Shown: positions 36,072 through 47,589 of the stretch, piece after piece
How the letters are laid out: every line of letters begins with the position of its first letter
Numbering within the stretch: position 1 is the stretch's first letter
NCBI GenBank assembly: GCA_025200525.1
Contig: CM045761.1
Span: 95,828,182-95,892,181, forward strand
DNA: 64,000 nucleotides
DNA from: Camellia lanceoleosa
Taxonomy: Eukaryota; Streptophyta; Magnoliopsida; Ericales; Theaceae
Reading direction: 5' to 3'
Position numbers and translations under genes: made by a program
The notes under the pieces: model-generated
What the model was told of the DNA's origin: nothing
Seen by the model: the letters and a program-made list of their open reading frames with translations, nothing else
The model's database searches: none

Positions 36072-36424
36072 ATTTAGCGTTAATTACATGAGTACTCCCT
36101 AAGTTATTGAGATGCATCACTTTGATCCCTTAAACTATAGAAATGTACAGGCCTCCTAAATTATTAAAAAATATCACTTTGCCCTTATAAATTATAAAAG
36201 CGTACAAATAGACATCTTAAACTATTGACATGTTTCACTTTGATCCCTTCAGTTAGGGGGTTCAATTTATATACTTTTATAGTTTAGGAGTCTATTTATA
36301 TGCATAGTAGGCAAAATGATACTTCCCAGTAGTTTAAGCGGTCGATGTGCACGTTTTTATAATTTAAGAGATAAAAGAAATATTTTTCAATAATTTAGGG
36401 GGTCTTCGTATAAATAACCAAAAA
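36072..36424. mobile_element. Inverted-repeat MITE of about 350 bp
   Basis: The left half carries CTAAGTTATTGAGATGCATC, ACTTTGATCCCTTAAACTAT and CTTATAAATTATAAAAGCGT. The right half is an imperfect reverse complement (AATAATTTAGGGGGTC at the end, with TTTATAATTTAAGAGATAAA before it). Arms are about 170 bp with almost no loop. Confidence 0.6.
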
Positions 36425-37833
36425 ATTTATGTGAGGCCCATTGTGGTAAAGATTATAATTGTAACACATAAGATGATACAATAAATTTGGACATTTTGCA
36501 TAATTGATATTTTTTTTCTTTCAAAATATTTGCTATACATTATTGGGTTTATAACAACTTAATTTTTTTGACAATTGATAATTTAACATATAGTGTGAGA
36601 ACTTCCTAAGTTTAAATCTTGTCTATTTTATTATATCTGTCATTGTACATTTTGAATTTTTAAAACAAGGGGTGATACGACTTAAATAGTCCTTACAAAA
36701 AAACTAAAATCAAGTTTGAGAAGATTAAATAAGTGTACTTTTTGACTTTTCTTGTATTATGTGTAAAAAAAATAGAGAGAAGATGTTAATTGATATGACC
36801 TAAAAAAGATAAAAATATGAAATAAGTACACTTTTTTTAATTTAGTCAAATTTGACCTAATTGAGTTTTTAGGCTGAGAATTGATGTATATATAGTTATA
36901 ATATTACTTTTAGCAAAGTCAAAGTACTCAAATCTAGCCTAGACTAATGAAATTGCAAGTGGCTGTTGAAGTGATTTGTATAAAGTCATTGTTTCAAGTG
37001 AATATTATAATGTTGCATGGATTACCATATGCTGTTAGTCTTAAAATAAAATAAAATAAAATAATAATAATGATGACATGTACAGAAAGACCTTTAACCC
37101 AGATACCATGCATTCTGAATAAGAGGACAGATCATGGATGTGGGTCCCCCTCCCCAAGCATTGACTTTTTGCACCTTTTTGTTTTAATCAACCGGCCATG
37201 AGAGCATCTATCTCTACGGTCGCTAATCAGTGATTCCTGTGAGTTTAGTTACATGCTAGCTGCAAATTCTGCCCTGCAAAACAAATTTATATTGAGTGAG
37301 GTCAAACAAAGCATCACATGTGCACAATACATATAATCCAAACCTAAGGATGTGTTTGGTTAGAGATTTAATAAGAGATTTAGAAATAAGAAGAGAAAAA
37401 ATAGATGAAATGTTAATAAAATATAGAAAAATACTATAGGTCTTAATTTTTTTACCAAATAAATGATCAAATGGGGTATGGGGTCCACATTATATTTGGT
37501 AAAAAATTTAATATCCCTAGCATTATCTTAAAATATATTTATATTTCACTTAATTTTACATATCTTTTTTATTTTTCTTTCTAAATTCTTCTCCAAATTT
37601 TCCAACCAAACAGAAATTAATGGAATCAAAACCCTTTCCTCTATATGGGTTAACAATTGTTTTCAAACAAAAATGATATGTATGATGTGAACCACTCATA
37701 ATGGACTTGGGATTATTGTTATGTTCAAAACGGTACAATATTGTATGTTGTATTTTAAAACTTGAATCGTAGGAATTTTATTTTATTTTATTTACTTTTA
37801 CAATTTAAAACACAAATTGATATCATTTTATGC

Positions 37834-38222
37834 CACTGGGGCGGATCAGGGTCGGTGTTGTGCCACATGGGGGCGTGTGCCGAGTTTTTTTTAATGACTT
37901 GTACTGTTCATATTATAAAATTTATTGAGTATATTATTCATAGAAAAAAAAATTAGGTTAATTAGACATACATAACTCTATAATCAACATAGCTGTTTTT
38001 ACAAAAATTATTAAAATTATACCAACCATTTAATTTTTGTAAATAAATATTGTTTGTTATAGAGTAATAGATGTTCAATTAATCTGATTTTTATAATGCA
38101 TGACGTACTCAATAAATCTTATAATATAAATTATTCGAATCATAAAAATAAACAGGAAACAAACCCCAATGGGTGCTCTCTCACACAGCACAGCACCTAC
38201 TCCAATTCCCACTGGGGCAATA
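37834..38222. mobile_element. Foldback element with arms of about 130-140 bp
   Basis: The left arm (about 37834-37967) reads CACTGGGGCGG at its outer end and TTTATTGAGTATATTATTCAT inside. The right arm (about 38081-38220) is its imperfect reverse complement, ending ATTCCCACTGGGGCAATAGG. A loop of about 110 bp separates them. No coding capacity. Confidence 0.65.
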
Positions 38223-38232
38223 GGGACACCAA

Positions 38233-38292
38233 TCCACTCATAATATGACTTGGTGGCATCTTTCCACTCATAATATGACTTGGTGGCATCTT
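38233..38292. repeat. Perfect 30-bp tandem duplication
   Basis: The unit beginning TCCACTCATAATATGACTTG occurs at 38233 and again at 38263 with no difference seen. Confidence 0.9.
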
Positions 38293-38694
38293 TCAACATT
38301 ATTGTTTTACAATCAATTTTTCCAGGTGCACATATTTAATAATAGAATTCAACATAACTTTCTCACATAAAATGAAACATACATTTAATGGGTCCTATCA
38401 GATCCTGTCTTATAATTTTCCTTTTGTTGAGCAATAATACCTCTCCTAATTTTGAAGTTCTAATTAAACTCCAACGATGTGACCCAAAAAAAAAAAAAAT
38501 TTAAAACGTCACATCAATAGATGGAACCCACCCCTAAAACTCTTTTAGAGTTCTTATTTTATAACTCTCAAACATTTTTGTTGCAATATAAGGGCCAGGC
38601 TTTTGGAATTAATGGTAATTTGCCTAACATGGACCACCTACCATTAAAGAACCCCTCTCTAAAGAAAATTATTTTCTTGCCCTTCGAAATGGGC

Positions 38695-38704
38695 TATATA
38701 AATA
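38695..38704 (+). promoter_or_regulatory. TATA box of the organ-specific-protein gene
   Basis: TATATAAATA lies 77 bases before the start codon at 38781. This predicts transcription from about 38725-38735 and a 5' leader of about 50 bases. Confidence 0.75.
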
Positions 38705-38780
38705 CCAAGTCAGAGGTTGAAGAGGAGCCTACAAAATAAATTTATATACTCAAAGTGCCTTTCAACAAGTTAGTGCAGAC

Positions 38781-39323
38781 ATGAGATCTCCATCTGCCTT
38801 CTTCCTGCTTTTCTTGCTTTTCTTGGTAAGCACTCCTATATGCACATATAAATCTTCTAATGCACTGAATCACCCTTTTTAACTGTTCTCTTACAGAGTT
38901 GATCAAGCATCTTATTTATATCTATATGTATACACGTAATAATACACCAATTAACATGAATTCTTCTTCTTCTTCTTCTTCTTCTTCTTCTTCTTCTTCT
39001 TTGTGGATGATCAGTTTTTGAACCTCAGCAACGCGAGAAAAGATCCAGAAGACTATTGGAAGAAAGTAATGAAAGGCGAGCCGATGCCCAAAGCAATTGA
39101 AGAACTTGTCCATGGAAATCCAATGGCATCCGAGAAGAAGTGGGAAGCATCTTCTCATGAGGCTATAAACGTGGCCCACTTCAAGAAGGATTTCGACACC
39201 ACGCCTATCGCGATAATTTATCACAGACATGATGAGACTAAAAAAGTGAAGCCTCTAGTGAAGGACTTGAATTCAGGACATGGAATTGAGTCTCAAGGGC
39301 ATAAATCATTTGTTAAGCCATGA
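38781..39323 (+). CDS. Organ-specific protein S2/P4 family, secreted
   Basis: Two exons: 38781-38825 and 39015-39323, joined by a 189-bp GT-AG intron in phase 0. The product is 117 residues. Exon 1 and the start of exon 2 give a signal peptide (MRSPSAFFLLFLLFL, then FLNLSNA), likely cleaved just before RKDPEDYW. The mature part shows the family signature DPEDYWKKVMKGEPMPKAI, then a Lys-rich tail with KDFDTTP and IIYHRHD, ending GHKSFVKP. Plant S2/P4 proteins are small and differ between organs; their biochemical role is not known. The ATG at 38781 follows a TATA box and opens the hydrophobic leader. Unlike the downstream relative, it lacks tandem FVKDFEPRPS repeats. The frame is intact. Whether it is expressed cannot be seen from the sequence. 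Confidence 0.88.
38960..39001 (+). repeat. (TTC)n microsatellite just before the 3' splice site
   Basis: About 13-14 TTC units end 13 bases before the acceptor AG at 39013-39014. The repeat supplies the intron's polypyrimidine tract. Confidence 0.9.
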
Positions 39324-40093
39324 TTCATGAAAGAGAGCTTAGAACAGTATATGCATATATATATGTGTGTGCGCGCGCGCGCGCAATTCAGATATGGGTT
39401 TGTTATGTTTATTATGCCTTGTCCATGTAGTGAGTCTGTGATCAATGTTTATAAAATTTAGTGTTTTGTTGATCAAACTATGAATATTGTCTATGGGAAA
39501 GATTTTGCTATGCTATAATCAGTATCTAAAACGCTATAAAGATGATTTTGATTCATGAAAATTTTTGTATACAGAATTAAATTACAAAAAAATAAATAAA
39601 TAAATAAATATAAAAATATAGCATGATGAAATGGGCAATGCTAAGGATACCAAATTTTCTACCAAATGAATGAGGTTCACACTTTTATGGATCCACACCC
39701 AGTGTGAGACATTTGGTCATTCATTTATAACATTTTCCGATGAAATTCTTATTATTTTCAACAGTGGGCCCGTCATTCCATACGATTAGTTTCTATAATT
39801 TAATTTCGTGAATGTGAAATTACTCATGTTTCATTACCTAAACGGGCATGGAAAAACCCAATTATTGCATACTATCAAAAGCATTGCCATTTCGCTCTTA
39901 GTTTGGTATTCATTTTATTTTAATGCTCTTCCAGTTTTATAAATATGCTTGATGCATTTTTCAGATTGAATATATTAAAAAAATAAAAAATCACTATTTG
40001 GTTGATTTCTCAAAAAATATATTTTTATATTTTTTTTAAATTAAAAGATAATTTTGTAAAAAATAAAAATAAAAGAAATCATTTTGATATGAT

Positions 40094-40126
<33 letters not shown>

Positions 40127-41369
40127 AATAGTATTTAAAAATATTTTTTAATGTTTATTTTCAGTAAACTACTTTCTATTATATATATATATATAAAACA
40201 AAATTTGAAATTTTAACCAAACAAGGTGAATTATTTCTAATATTATCTTTAGATTCTTCAGGTTTAACCCATAGTGCATATCAGTATCATTAGTTATTTT
40301 GGTTTGATAGTGAGGAGAGAAGTATGATCAGTCGGATTGACTTTATCCCATATTCATATTTTAATGTGAGAGAATTTTAGGAGTCTATGGAACTTATTAA
40401 AAAACTTATTGTAATAATTTAAACTATTTATATTATCAGGAACTCCGTATATATAATCCATTAAACAATTGAGTCGATCCGATAACCATAGCCTTCTTAT
40501 TTTATCATATATGTCTTCAAAAAAATAGGTGGTCTACTTTTAAAATATACTTGTCATTTATTTTTTTCAAAAACAATCGTGATAAAATAAAATGTTACGA
40601 TTATCAGATCTATCCAAATGATATACAATGAAGGTCTTATAAAATAAACAATTCATATTATTGAAATGGTACCTGGGGTGGTCCCATGAGCTCCTCAAGT
40701 TCTCTTAAGTTGAGATGTGAACTTGATAAAAACCTAATCCATATCATTATTACATCTGTTAATTTAATTCAATTGATAATCCTTTCAGAAATTATATCAA
40801 AATCAAGTTCAAAATTCTTTATTCAAAACTCAATGGATTAATTCAGATTGAACATTAATCCCTTAATCATTTTGAGAAGAGTAAAAATACTATTTTTCTT
40901 TAGTCCAATTTTTCCAATTTTTAAAGTGATGTTATCAATTGGATTAGATTAATACAATAAAAAAAGTTGGGGTAAAAATTTATACAATTGTAACTATAAG
41001 AGTCAAATTGACACAAGCATAAAATTGCAATTAATATATATATGTAATTTTTCTTAAGTCAACTTGAAATCTATAAAACCAGCCTTGAATCCAACATTTA
41101 GACTTTTGCTCATTAAAAAGAAAAACAAACAAACAAACAAGCAAGCAAACTTTGAATTCAACATATAAGACCGGTTTTGAATCCAACATTAGATTTTTGC
41201 TCATTAAGATAAAAAATAAAAAATAAAAACTTTGAATTCCACATTAAATTTAGATTATGTATGAATGTGTGGTAACTACTATTCGATCGCTTGCTGGACA
41301 GACAAATAAATTTCTAATTATAGTGGAGTTATACTAAGGATCAACCTTAAATTTTTATCTTTTTACTTT
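39324..41369. other. 3' flank and intergenic DNA
   Basis: No gene seen. It contains a GT/GC dinucleotide run at about 39363-39384 in the likely 3' UTR, a CT microsatellite at about 40095-40126, and two short related stretches about 41080-41160 and 41160-41235 sharing TTTGAATCCAACATTTAGA. A GGATCC/GGTTCACAC MITE-like stretch lies at about 39630-39730. Confidence 0.5.
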
Positions 41370-41370
41370 A

Positions 41371-42235
41371 GTTATGGATGAGTTGACGACAAATATTCAG
41401 GATGATGTGCCATGGTGTATATTTTTTGCAGATGATATCGTGTTAGAGGATGAAACTAAAGAAGGACTTACACTAAGTTGAAGATTTGGAGAGAAGCACT
41501 TGAATCTAAAGGATTTAAGATAAGCAGAATTAAGACAAAATACATGAAGTATAATTTTAGTAATAGTAACAATAGAAGCGGAGAAGAAGTGAAGATTGAG
41601 AACCAAGAACTACCTAAGAATGAACATTTTCGTTATTTAGGATCGATTATCACAACAGTTAGAGAGATTAGAGCGGACGTGATTCATAGATTTAGGGCAA
41701 AGTGGTTTAAGTGGAGGAGTACGTTTAGGATATTGTATGATAAATGAGTACCCACTAAAATAAAAAGAAAGTTCTATGGAACGGCCATTACACCAGCAAT
41801 GTTGTATGGAATGAAATGTTAGGTAACTAAGAAACAATATGTACATAAGATGAGTGTTTCTGAGATGAGAATGCTAAGGTTGATATGTGGCAAGATTAGA
41901 AAAGATAAAATTATGAACGAGTATATTCGTAAATTAGTAGGAGTAGCATCAATAGAAGATAAGTTGAGAGAAAATAGATTGAGATAGTTTGGTCATATAC
42001 AATAGAGACCAACAGAGGCAGTAATGAAGAAATGTGATACAGTGACGACAGATGGAAGTATTAGAAGAAGGGACATACCTAGATTATCATGCGGAGTGTG
42101 GTAAACGGAGATATGAATCTCCTTAATTTGACTAACCAAATAATCGTTAATAGAGTCGAATGGAGAAAAAGGATTCATGTAACCGATCCCATTTTATGGG
42201 ACTTAAGGCTTGGTTTGGTTTTGGTTTGTGGCTTA
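41371..42235 (+). pseudogene. RTE-clade LINE, 3' reverse transcriptase fragment
   Basis: The fragment opens inside the reverse transcriptase (VMDELTTNIQDDVPWC) with the catalytic box FFADDIVL intact at about 41424-41447. Later pieces are in shifting frames: ALESKGFKISRIKTKYM, EHFRYLGSI, RADVIHRFRAKWFKWRS, KMSVSEMRMLRLICGKIRKD, RENRLR, FGHIQ. These are the family order of plant RTE-type LINEs. A TTGGTTTTGGTTTGTGG tail follows GATCCCATTTTATGGGACTTAAGGC near 42185-42235, as in RTE 3' ends. Multiple frameshifts and stops are present and all upstream domains are missing. A relic. Confidence 0.8.
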
Positions 42236-42279
42236 CATAAATGTTGGAAAAAATAAATAAATAAATAACTGAGAGGGAG

Positions 42280-43171
42280 ATTTCCACCATAATGGTGGGT
42301 CAGGCAAAGCCCACCAAGCCTTAACTCTAGCACCCTAGCAGAACTATGCTAGGTGATGGGCCTTGACTTGGCAACCTAGCAAAGTGTTTGTCTGACTTTG
42401 GCGATCGAGCAAAGTGCCCCACTCTGGCAACCTAGCAAAGTGTATGTCTAACTTTGGCGACCTAGCAAAATGACATTTTTGCACACTTGAAGCATTGAAG
42501 TGTTGGGCCGAGCAAAAGCATCTCACATTGTGTCACACAAGTGTTGAGCCGAGCTAGGTTCAGATGATCTAATGACTGGGTAGAATTATGCTAGGTTAAT
42601 GGACCTAGCTTGGGTGAAATATGAGGTGAAGCCTTACTCCATAACTCAGTAGCCTTTGGGCCGAAATGAGTAAGGAATGACTAAGTAGCTGAGCAAATGT
42701 AGAACAACTGGGAAGATGGTTTGCTCGACCCGATTGTCGACTTAGAAGCAAATAACCTTCATAGAGACCTGCATGATTAAAGTGATAAAATGATGGACAT
42801 TATCCTTGAGAAATAGACTCTTAACAGGACTCTACGAAGTGAAATTAGAGTCGTGCTAGGACTCTATTGTGCCGAAACATATAAATGTTCAGAGTTAACC
42901 TTAAAGGGGGTATGGCAACTTTGTTTACATAACTCTCAGAGAGCTTTTTCTCATATTAATCTTGAGTATTAACTTAAGCATCAGAAGTGTTTCTGGCACA
43001 CATTTGCTGATAAGCTTATCGGAGTTGTTTTGAAGGTCAAACCACATTGTTGAGAGGAGTTTGAGCTTGATCACTAAAATTATATGTGCGAGGTATATTT
43101 TGTGCTCGTACAATAATGAACTTGTTTTGTTTAATAACTATGATTCACAATTTGTCTGTTGGTGCGAGAAA
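42280..43171 (+). mobile_element. Possible LTR-retrotransposon LTR remnant with primer-site relic
   Basis: The right part contains ATCTTGAGTATTAACTTAAGCATCAG and ACACATTTGCTGATAAGC. These resemble the end of plant Gypsy LTRs that read ACTTGAGCGTCGGAGTG. ATTCA then CAATTTGTCTGTTGGTG at about 43143-43164 could be a worn TTTGGCGCCGTCTGTGG primer region. No partner LTR and no coding interior were found. Low certainty. Confidence 0.3.
42365..42475. repeat. Short tandem repeat, about 55-bp period, two units
   Basis: TGGCAACCTAGCAAAGTGT followed by a GTCTGACTTTGGCGATCGAG-like half occurs twice. Each unit itself has two related GGCRACCTAGCAAA halves. Confidence 0.65.
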
Positions 43172-43468
43172 TCACTTTTTTTTTTTATCTTCACGGTATT
43201 ATATCATCATCTCTTATAATAAAATATTATTTATTTATTTTATTAATTACTTAATAATTATTTCTAAATAAAGGAAGTAATCCTGAATATTCATGTAAAA
43301 AGTATTATAAAATCGGTGATATATAATATTTGTCTACAAAAATACATATAAATTGTTATAATAAATGTATTCATCTCCCCTTCGCACACATTAAGATGTA
43401 TTAAAATCATATTTTGAACATATCCAAGTGACTCTAAAATCCCCAGATGAATTATATTAGAAATAAGT

Positions 43469-43833
43469 TTAGGAATAATGCTATATGTATCAATTAATAT
43501 ACTAACTAGTGTACTAATTGATTGTGTGGCATAATTTAAGATGTTTTTGGTATTTGTAATGTGATTAATGAGTGAGGTCAATAATAATGGTGGTGCTATA
43601 TGCATCAATTAATGTACACACTAGTGTACCAACTAGTGCTATGATATCATTAATAACCCTATTTATTATACAAATTACAAATACCCAAAACCTCTAAAAT
43701 TATGCCACATCATCTGTTTGGTACGTTAGTGTGTACACTAATTAGTGCATATAGCATTATTCTAATAATAATGTCATAACTAGTATTAGTACACTAATTA
43801 GTGTATTAATTGGTGCAAGTAGCACCATTGTAA
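43469..43833. mobile_element. Overlapping pair of inverted-repeat MITEs of one family
   Basis: Four related arms occur. Arms at about 43469 and 43588 read AATGCTATATGTATCAATTAAT and GGTGCTATATGCATCAATTAAT. Reverse-complement arms end at about 43763 (GTGCATATAGCATTATT) and 43833 (GTGCAAGTAGCACCATTG). The arms interleave, so simple nesting does not explain them. Confidence 0.6.
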
Positions 43834-44227
43834 GTTTAGAGTCCCCTAGATTTTTCTGGGTGAGAGATTGTGTGGCGGAGATTAAATTTGTGTAGTGTGG
43901 GGTTTATATGTAAAATAAATCTGAACTATAAAATGATAATTCTAGATAATTTCTGTGTAGTTAAGTCTAAGTTTGTAATATTGCTGGCTATATCATCCAA
44001 TGTATCTTAATTACTAAGTTCTAAATTATTCCAACAATAAATCTTTAAACATTTTATTCATAGAAACTAGACATTGCAATATAAATCCCTCCTTAAGCCT
44101 CATGAAATAAAGAATTCTCGCAACAAAAAAGAGTTACTCAAGACATATGATCAACATTTTCAGCTATTATCAATGAAGGTAACATAAATATATACTGACA
44201 GAAGTATCCATTTGCACAACCTAATGC

Positions 44228-45365
44228 CTTTTTTTTTATCGGCAAAATGAACTATATTGAACAAGAATTATAGCAATGATAGAAACTCTCACAAAACATA
44301 GCCCCCACAACTCCCAAAATGATTTGAACTATTCATGTTACTGTTAGACCCAACTCTCCAAAAAAATTCAAACACATCAGTGGGGGTCATGGGAGTCCTC
44401 TTTTGTGGGGTCCCAAACATTTTCCTAAGAATTAAGGTGAAATCTTACATCATACACAAATAAAGTGAAAACCTGGAAAGTGCTGTAAGCATCAAAGCAT
44501 AAACACTACATCCCAACTAGATTAGCACAAAATGACATTGCCTATCATCTGCATCACAAACCACAGAACAAGAAGACAGTGGTTAATGAGGATTCAACTA
44601 CGAGGCAATTACAAACATAAAAGAAGTTATTGCCAAACACCCAGCACACACTCATAGTTTTGGTCATACTTTTGAGCCCAAACCAAGGATGCGTGATCTA
44701 TCCCTTACAGATTTCAATCTATAAACTAGATCAATTACTAAATAATCCACCTCTCTGATATTAAACTTAAACCCAAAGAGCTAATCTCACTTTGATAGCT
44801 TCACATAGAGATCCTTAACGAATTGTAACACTGTTGAACTTACTGTCATTCCTAGCCTTCCAGGTCTACCAAATTACGGCAACAGGCAATGTGTTCCGTA
44901 TACCTTTCTCCAATTTTTTGAACCGACCCACCATTGCAACACGTCAACAATGGAAGCTGACATAACCCACTGAATTCCCCACCAAGACAGCAATGGAGCA
45001 GCAAGTGATCCACTGATTCATCATGGAAATTACAGAAAACACATAAGGATCTAACACTTTGGTCCAACACTCTTATGTTCTGTAATAGCACAGATGTTTT
45101 TAATCTACTCTCCAAGCCAACCAATAGATAAATTGTACCTTGTGAGGAGCAATGCTTTTCCAAATTATATCAGGAACATTGAGCCTTGAAGCACCATTCA
45201 ATTCCAACCATTTATAAACTGATTTAACAGAAAACTGACCTGAAGACCTTGCTTTCACTTTCTTGGTGATGACAATAGAGAACTGTCTTATAGTAGTTCA
45301 AGAATTTGGAGACTTGGGTTGTAATGGCTTGGGTTGAGACCAGATCCTTTTAGCCCCTTTGCATA
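44228..45365 (-). mobile_element. L1-type LINE, 5'-truncated 3' fragment
   Basis: On the minus strand the fragment runs from about 45365 to a poly(A) tail at 44228-44236, preceded by CATTTTGCCGATA, a usual plant L1 3' end. It encodes the zf-RVT-like C-terminus: SVKSVYKWLELNG, IIWKSIAPHKVQF and CVFCNFHDESVDHLLLHC (45060-45000), then a Trp-rich tail. Several stops and frameshifts are present. It lies just upstream of the damaged organ-specific-protein copy and may have displaced its first exon. Confidence 0.8.
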
Positions 45366-45906
45366 CTTGTATTGAATCATTTGACTCATCTATCACCTAT
45401 TCATTTTGGGAATTTCCTTACTTCTCTTGAAAAATATTTTTTACATTTTCCGACTTTTGGTATGACAAAAAAACTTACTTTGGTGGAAAATATTTTTGAA
45501 AAAAACATCTTCCAGACTAAATTTTTTCCGATACCACGTTACAACAATCTCCACCACCTCCACCTTCAACTTGAAGTGAAGATATCACAAGTAACTCTAA
45601 ACATTTTCTGGAGTAAAGTTTTGTGAACGCTACCCCACAATTTCCACTAGCTCATCATTGGTGCCACTACCATGCCCACAACCCCACCACCAGCTCTACT
45701 ACCTCCAACACCAGTTGTACTATCGTTGCAACCACCATCATCTCACTACTAAATACAACTATTAGTACATTAGTTTCAAGATCATATCTAAATATAGAAA
45801 AATGTTTTCTTTAAAAAAAATAATTTTTTAAAAAAAGTTTATATAAAATGTATTTTGCAGAAACAAATAATTTTCTAGTTCTTTTCGTGTCTCATTGTTT
45901 GAGCAG
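45366..45906. other. Sequence between LINE fragment and exon 2 of the organ-specific-protein pseudogene
   Basis: No signal-peptide exon like the one at 38781-38825 is visible. AAAATATTTTT-type stretches and a CCACCACC-rich run (about 45550-45740) suggest repeat-derived DNA. The last bases, GAGCAG, form a splice acceptor. Confidence 0.5.
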
Positions 45907-46425
45907 TTTGCAAACACTCTTGAAGCAAGACCAGACCCAGGAGGAGAATGCTGGCAAGACATTATGAAAGATCAACCCATGCCCAAAGCAATTCAGGGCT
46001 CATTGTCATTGTCAGCTCTCTCCAAGAAGAAAACAGACTCTCACACATCAACAGAAACCATGGAGTACAGTGCAAAAGAGAGGAGGCCATTTGTGAAAGA
46101 CTTTGAACCGAGGCCTAGCATCACTGGTTACCATTTAACCGAAGAGAGATCTTTTGTGAAAGATATTGAACCGAGACCTAGCATCACAGCTTACCGTGTT
46201 GATGATAAACTAACCAAGAGAAATCTTTTGTGAAAGACTTTGAGCCGAGGCCTAGCATAACAGCTTACCGTGGTGATGATAAACTAACCGCAGAGAAATA
46301 TTTTGTGAAAGACTTTGAGCCAAGGCCTTGCATCACAGCTTACCGTGATGACAATGTTGGACGAGGTGAAGCCATTTGTGAAAGATTTCGAGCCAAGGCC
46401 CAATATTTCTGTTTGTCAAGATTAA
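45907..46425 (+). pseudogene. Organ-specific protein S2/P4-like, repeat-bearing, frameshifted
   Basis: After an AG acceptor at 45905-45906 the frame reads FANTLEARPDPGGECW then IMKDQPMPKAI. It aligns with exon 2 of the gene at 38781 and has the same intron phase. It then carries about five copies of a unit FVKDFEPRPSITAYR (the last reads FVKDFEPRPNISVCQD), separated by DDKLT-type linkers. A 1-nt loss near 46216 (CTAACCAAGAG against CTAACCGCAGAG in the next unit) throws the frame into a TGA at 46231. A compensating shift between about 46350 and 46365 restores the first frame to the stop at 46423-46425. No exon 1 was found. Repeat-bearing members are normal in this family, so this was probably a working paralogue that has decayed. 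Confidence 0.78.
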
Positions 46426-47242
46426 GGGACAATCAAGAAGGAAATTACTCAGTTGTTTCAGAGCACTACCATGCACTTAGTGTTCTTGACAACGGAGGCT
46501 GTTCAAAAGGGATGCACATGATCGAGCTTGTTTTCACATGTCAGGTTGGCTCCATCTATTTGGTGACTAGTGCTTCCATTGTTTGCATCATGTTATCGTA
46601 CCAAGTTTATGTTGTCCACATTGGTGTGTTATGTGTAGTGTGATTGTGAAGTGAGTCATGTCTACTCTTAAAATAAGGAGTTTGAGATGTTGGATTGAAT
46701 AATAGTGAATTTTGGGATTTCATGTCTGAATGTTTTGATATCTTTGAAATGTTTGTACAAATGAGATTTAATCCTATCCTAATGCAATGGAGATCTCAAA
46801 CCAGCATTATTGATCAAAACACATAGTCGGCTTTCATAATGATTTTATGAAAAAAAATTCAAGAGGCCAGAAACTAATTTGGTGAAAATGTTGAAAAATT
46901 ACAAAACAATCATCATTTTCATATAAGTTTATCTATTTTGGAGACAAATAATTTTTGAAAATTCAAACAAATCCTTTGGATATATATATTTTTTTAATCA
47001 AACTAATTTCTACTTTAAATTTTATTTATTTATCTCAACGAACAAGTTCTCAAAATAAAGCCAAACAAAACAGAATCCATTGCCTGGTGACTCATTAATA
47101 GACAATAAAGTCATATATGCAAAAATAATGTAGAAATTTGGTTTTCAGGATTCACTTTTTAAAAAATCAAAATTTTTTATTTTTCGTGTTTTTTTATTTT
47201 TATTAATTTTTTTAAATATTTAAGCAATTTTTTTTTAATTTT
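46426..47242. other. 3' flank of the pseudogene
   Basis: No gene or clear repeat is recognised. The sequence becomes T-rich towards 47240. Confidence 0.4.
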
Positions 47243-47589
47243 GGATAAATTACAAATATACCCTTTGAGATTTGCTTAAAATACGAATTGCCCCCTATGG
47301 TTTGGAAAATTACAAATACCTCACTGTCATAATTTTTTATTTAACAAAATTAATTAAAAAAGTAAAATTTCTAACCGTTCACCTATACAATAATAAAATT
47401 ATCTAAATTATTAATTGATATAAAATTTTAACATTATTAAAAACTGTTAATTAACTTGATGGTTTATTAATAAAAAAAACTTATTTGCTATGAAATTAAA
47501 AACATTAAGAGGCATCATGTAATTTCTAAAACCACAAGAGATAATTTGTAATTTAAGTAAACCTCAAAAGATGTATTTGTAATTTACCC
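47243..47589. mobile_element. MITE of about 347 bp, TAAATTACAAATATACCC family
   Basis: GGATAAATTACAAATATACCC at the left is matched by ATGTATTTGTAATTTACCC at the right. The interior is nearly collinear with 4001-4341 (AAAATACGAATTGCCCC and others). No coding capacity. Confidence 0.72.

Larger units (their letters stand above)
33601..38691. other. Gene-free intergenic DNA with several MITEs
   Basis: No coding region is supported. An AT microsatellite lies at about 34028-34050. A weak TGTTTGG-type MITE relic may lie at about 34722-34870. Separate inverted-repeat elements at 36072-36424 and 37834-38222 are listed on their own. Confidence 0.55.

Noticed and set aside
38922..39230. Minus-strand frame with a poly-Glu run
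   Set aside because: It is antisense to the organ-specific-protein exon and the Glu run is the (TTC)n microsatellite.
42365..42475. Short regularly spaced repeats, considered as a CRISPR-like array
   Set aside because: Only two diverged units without unique spacers, in plant nuclear DNA; a simple tandem duplication.
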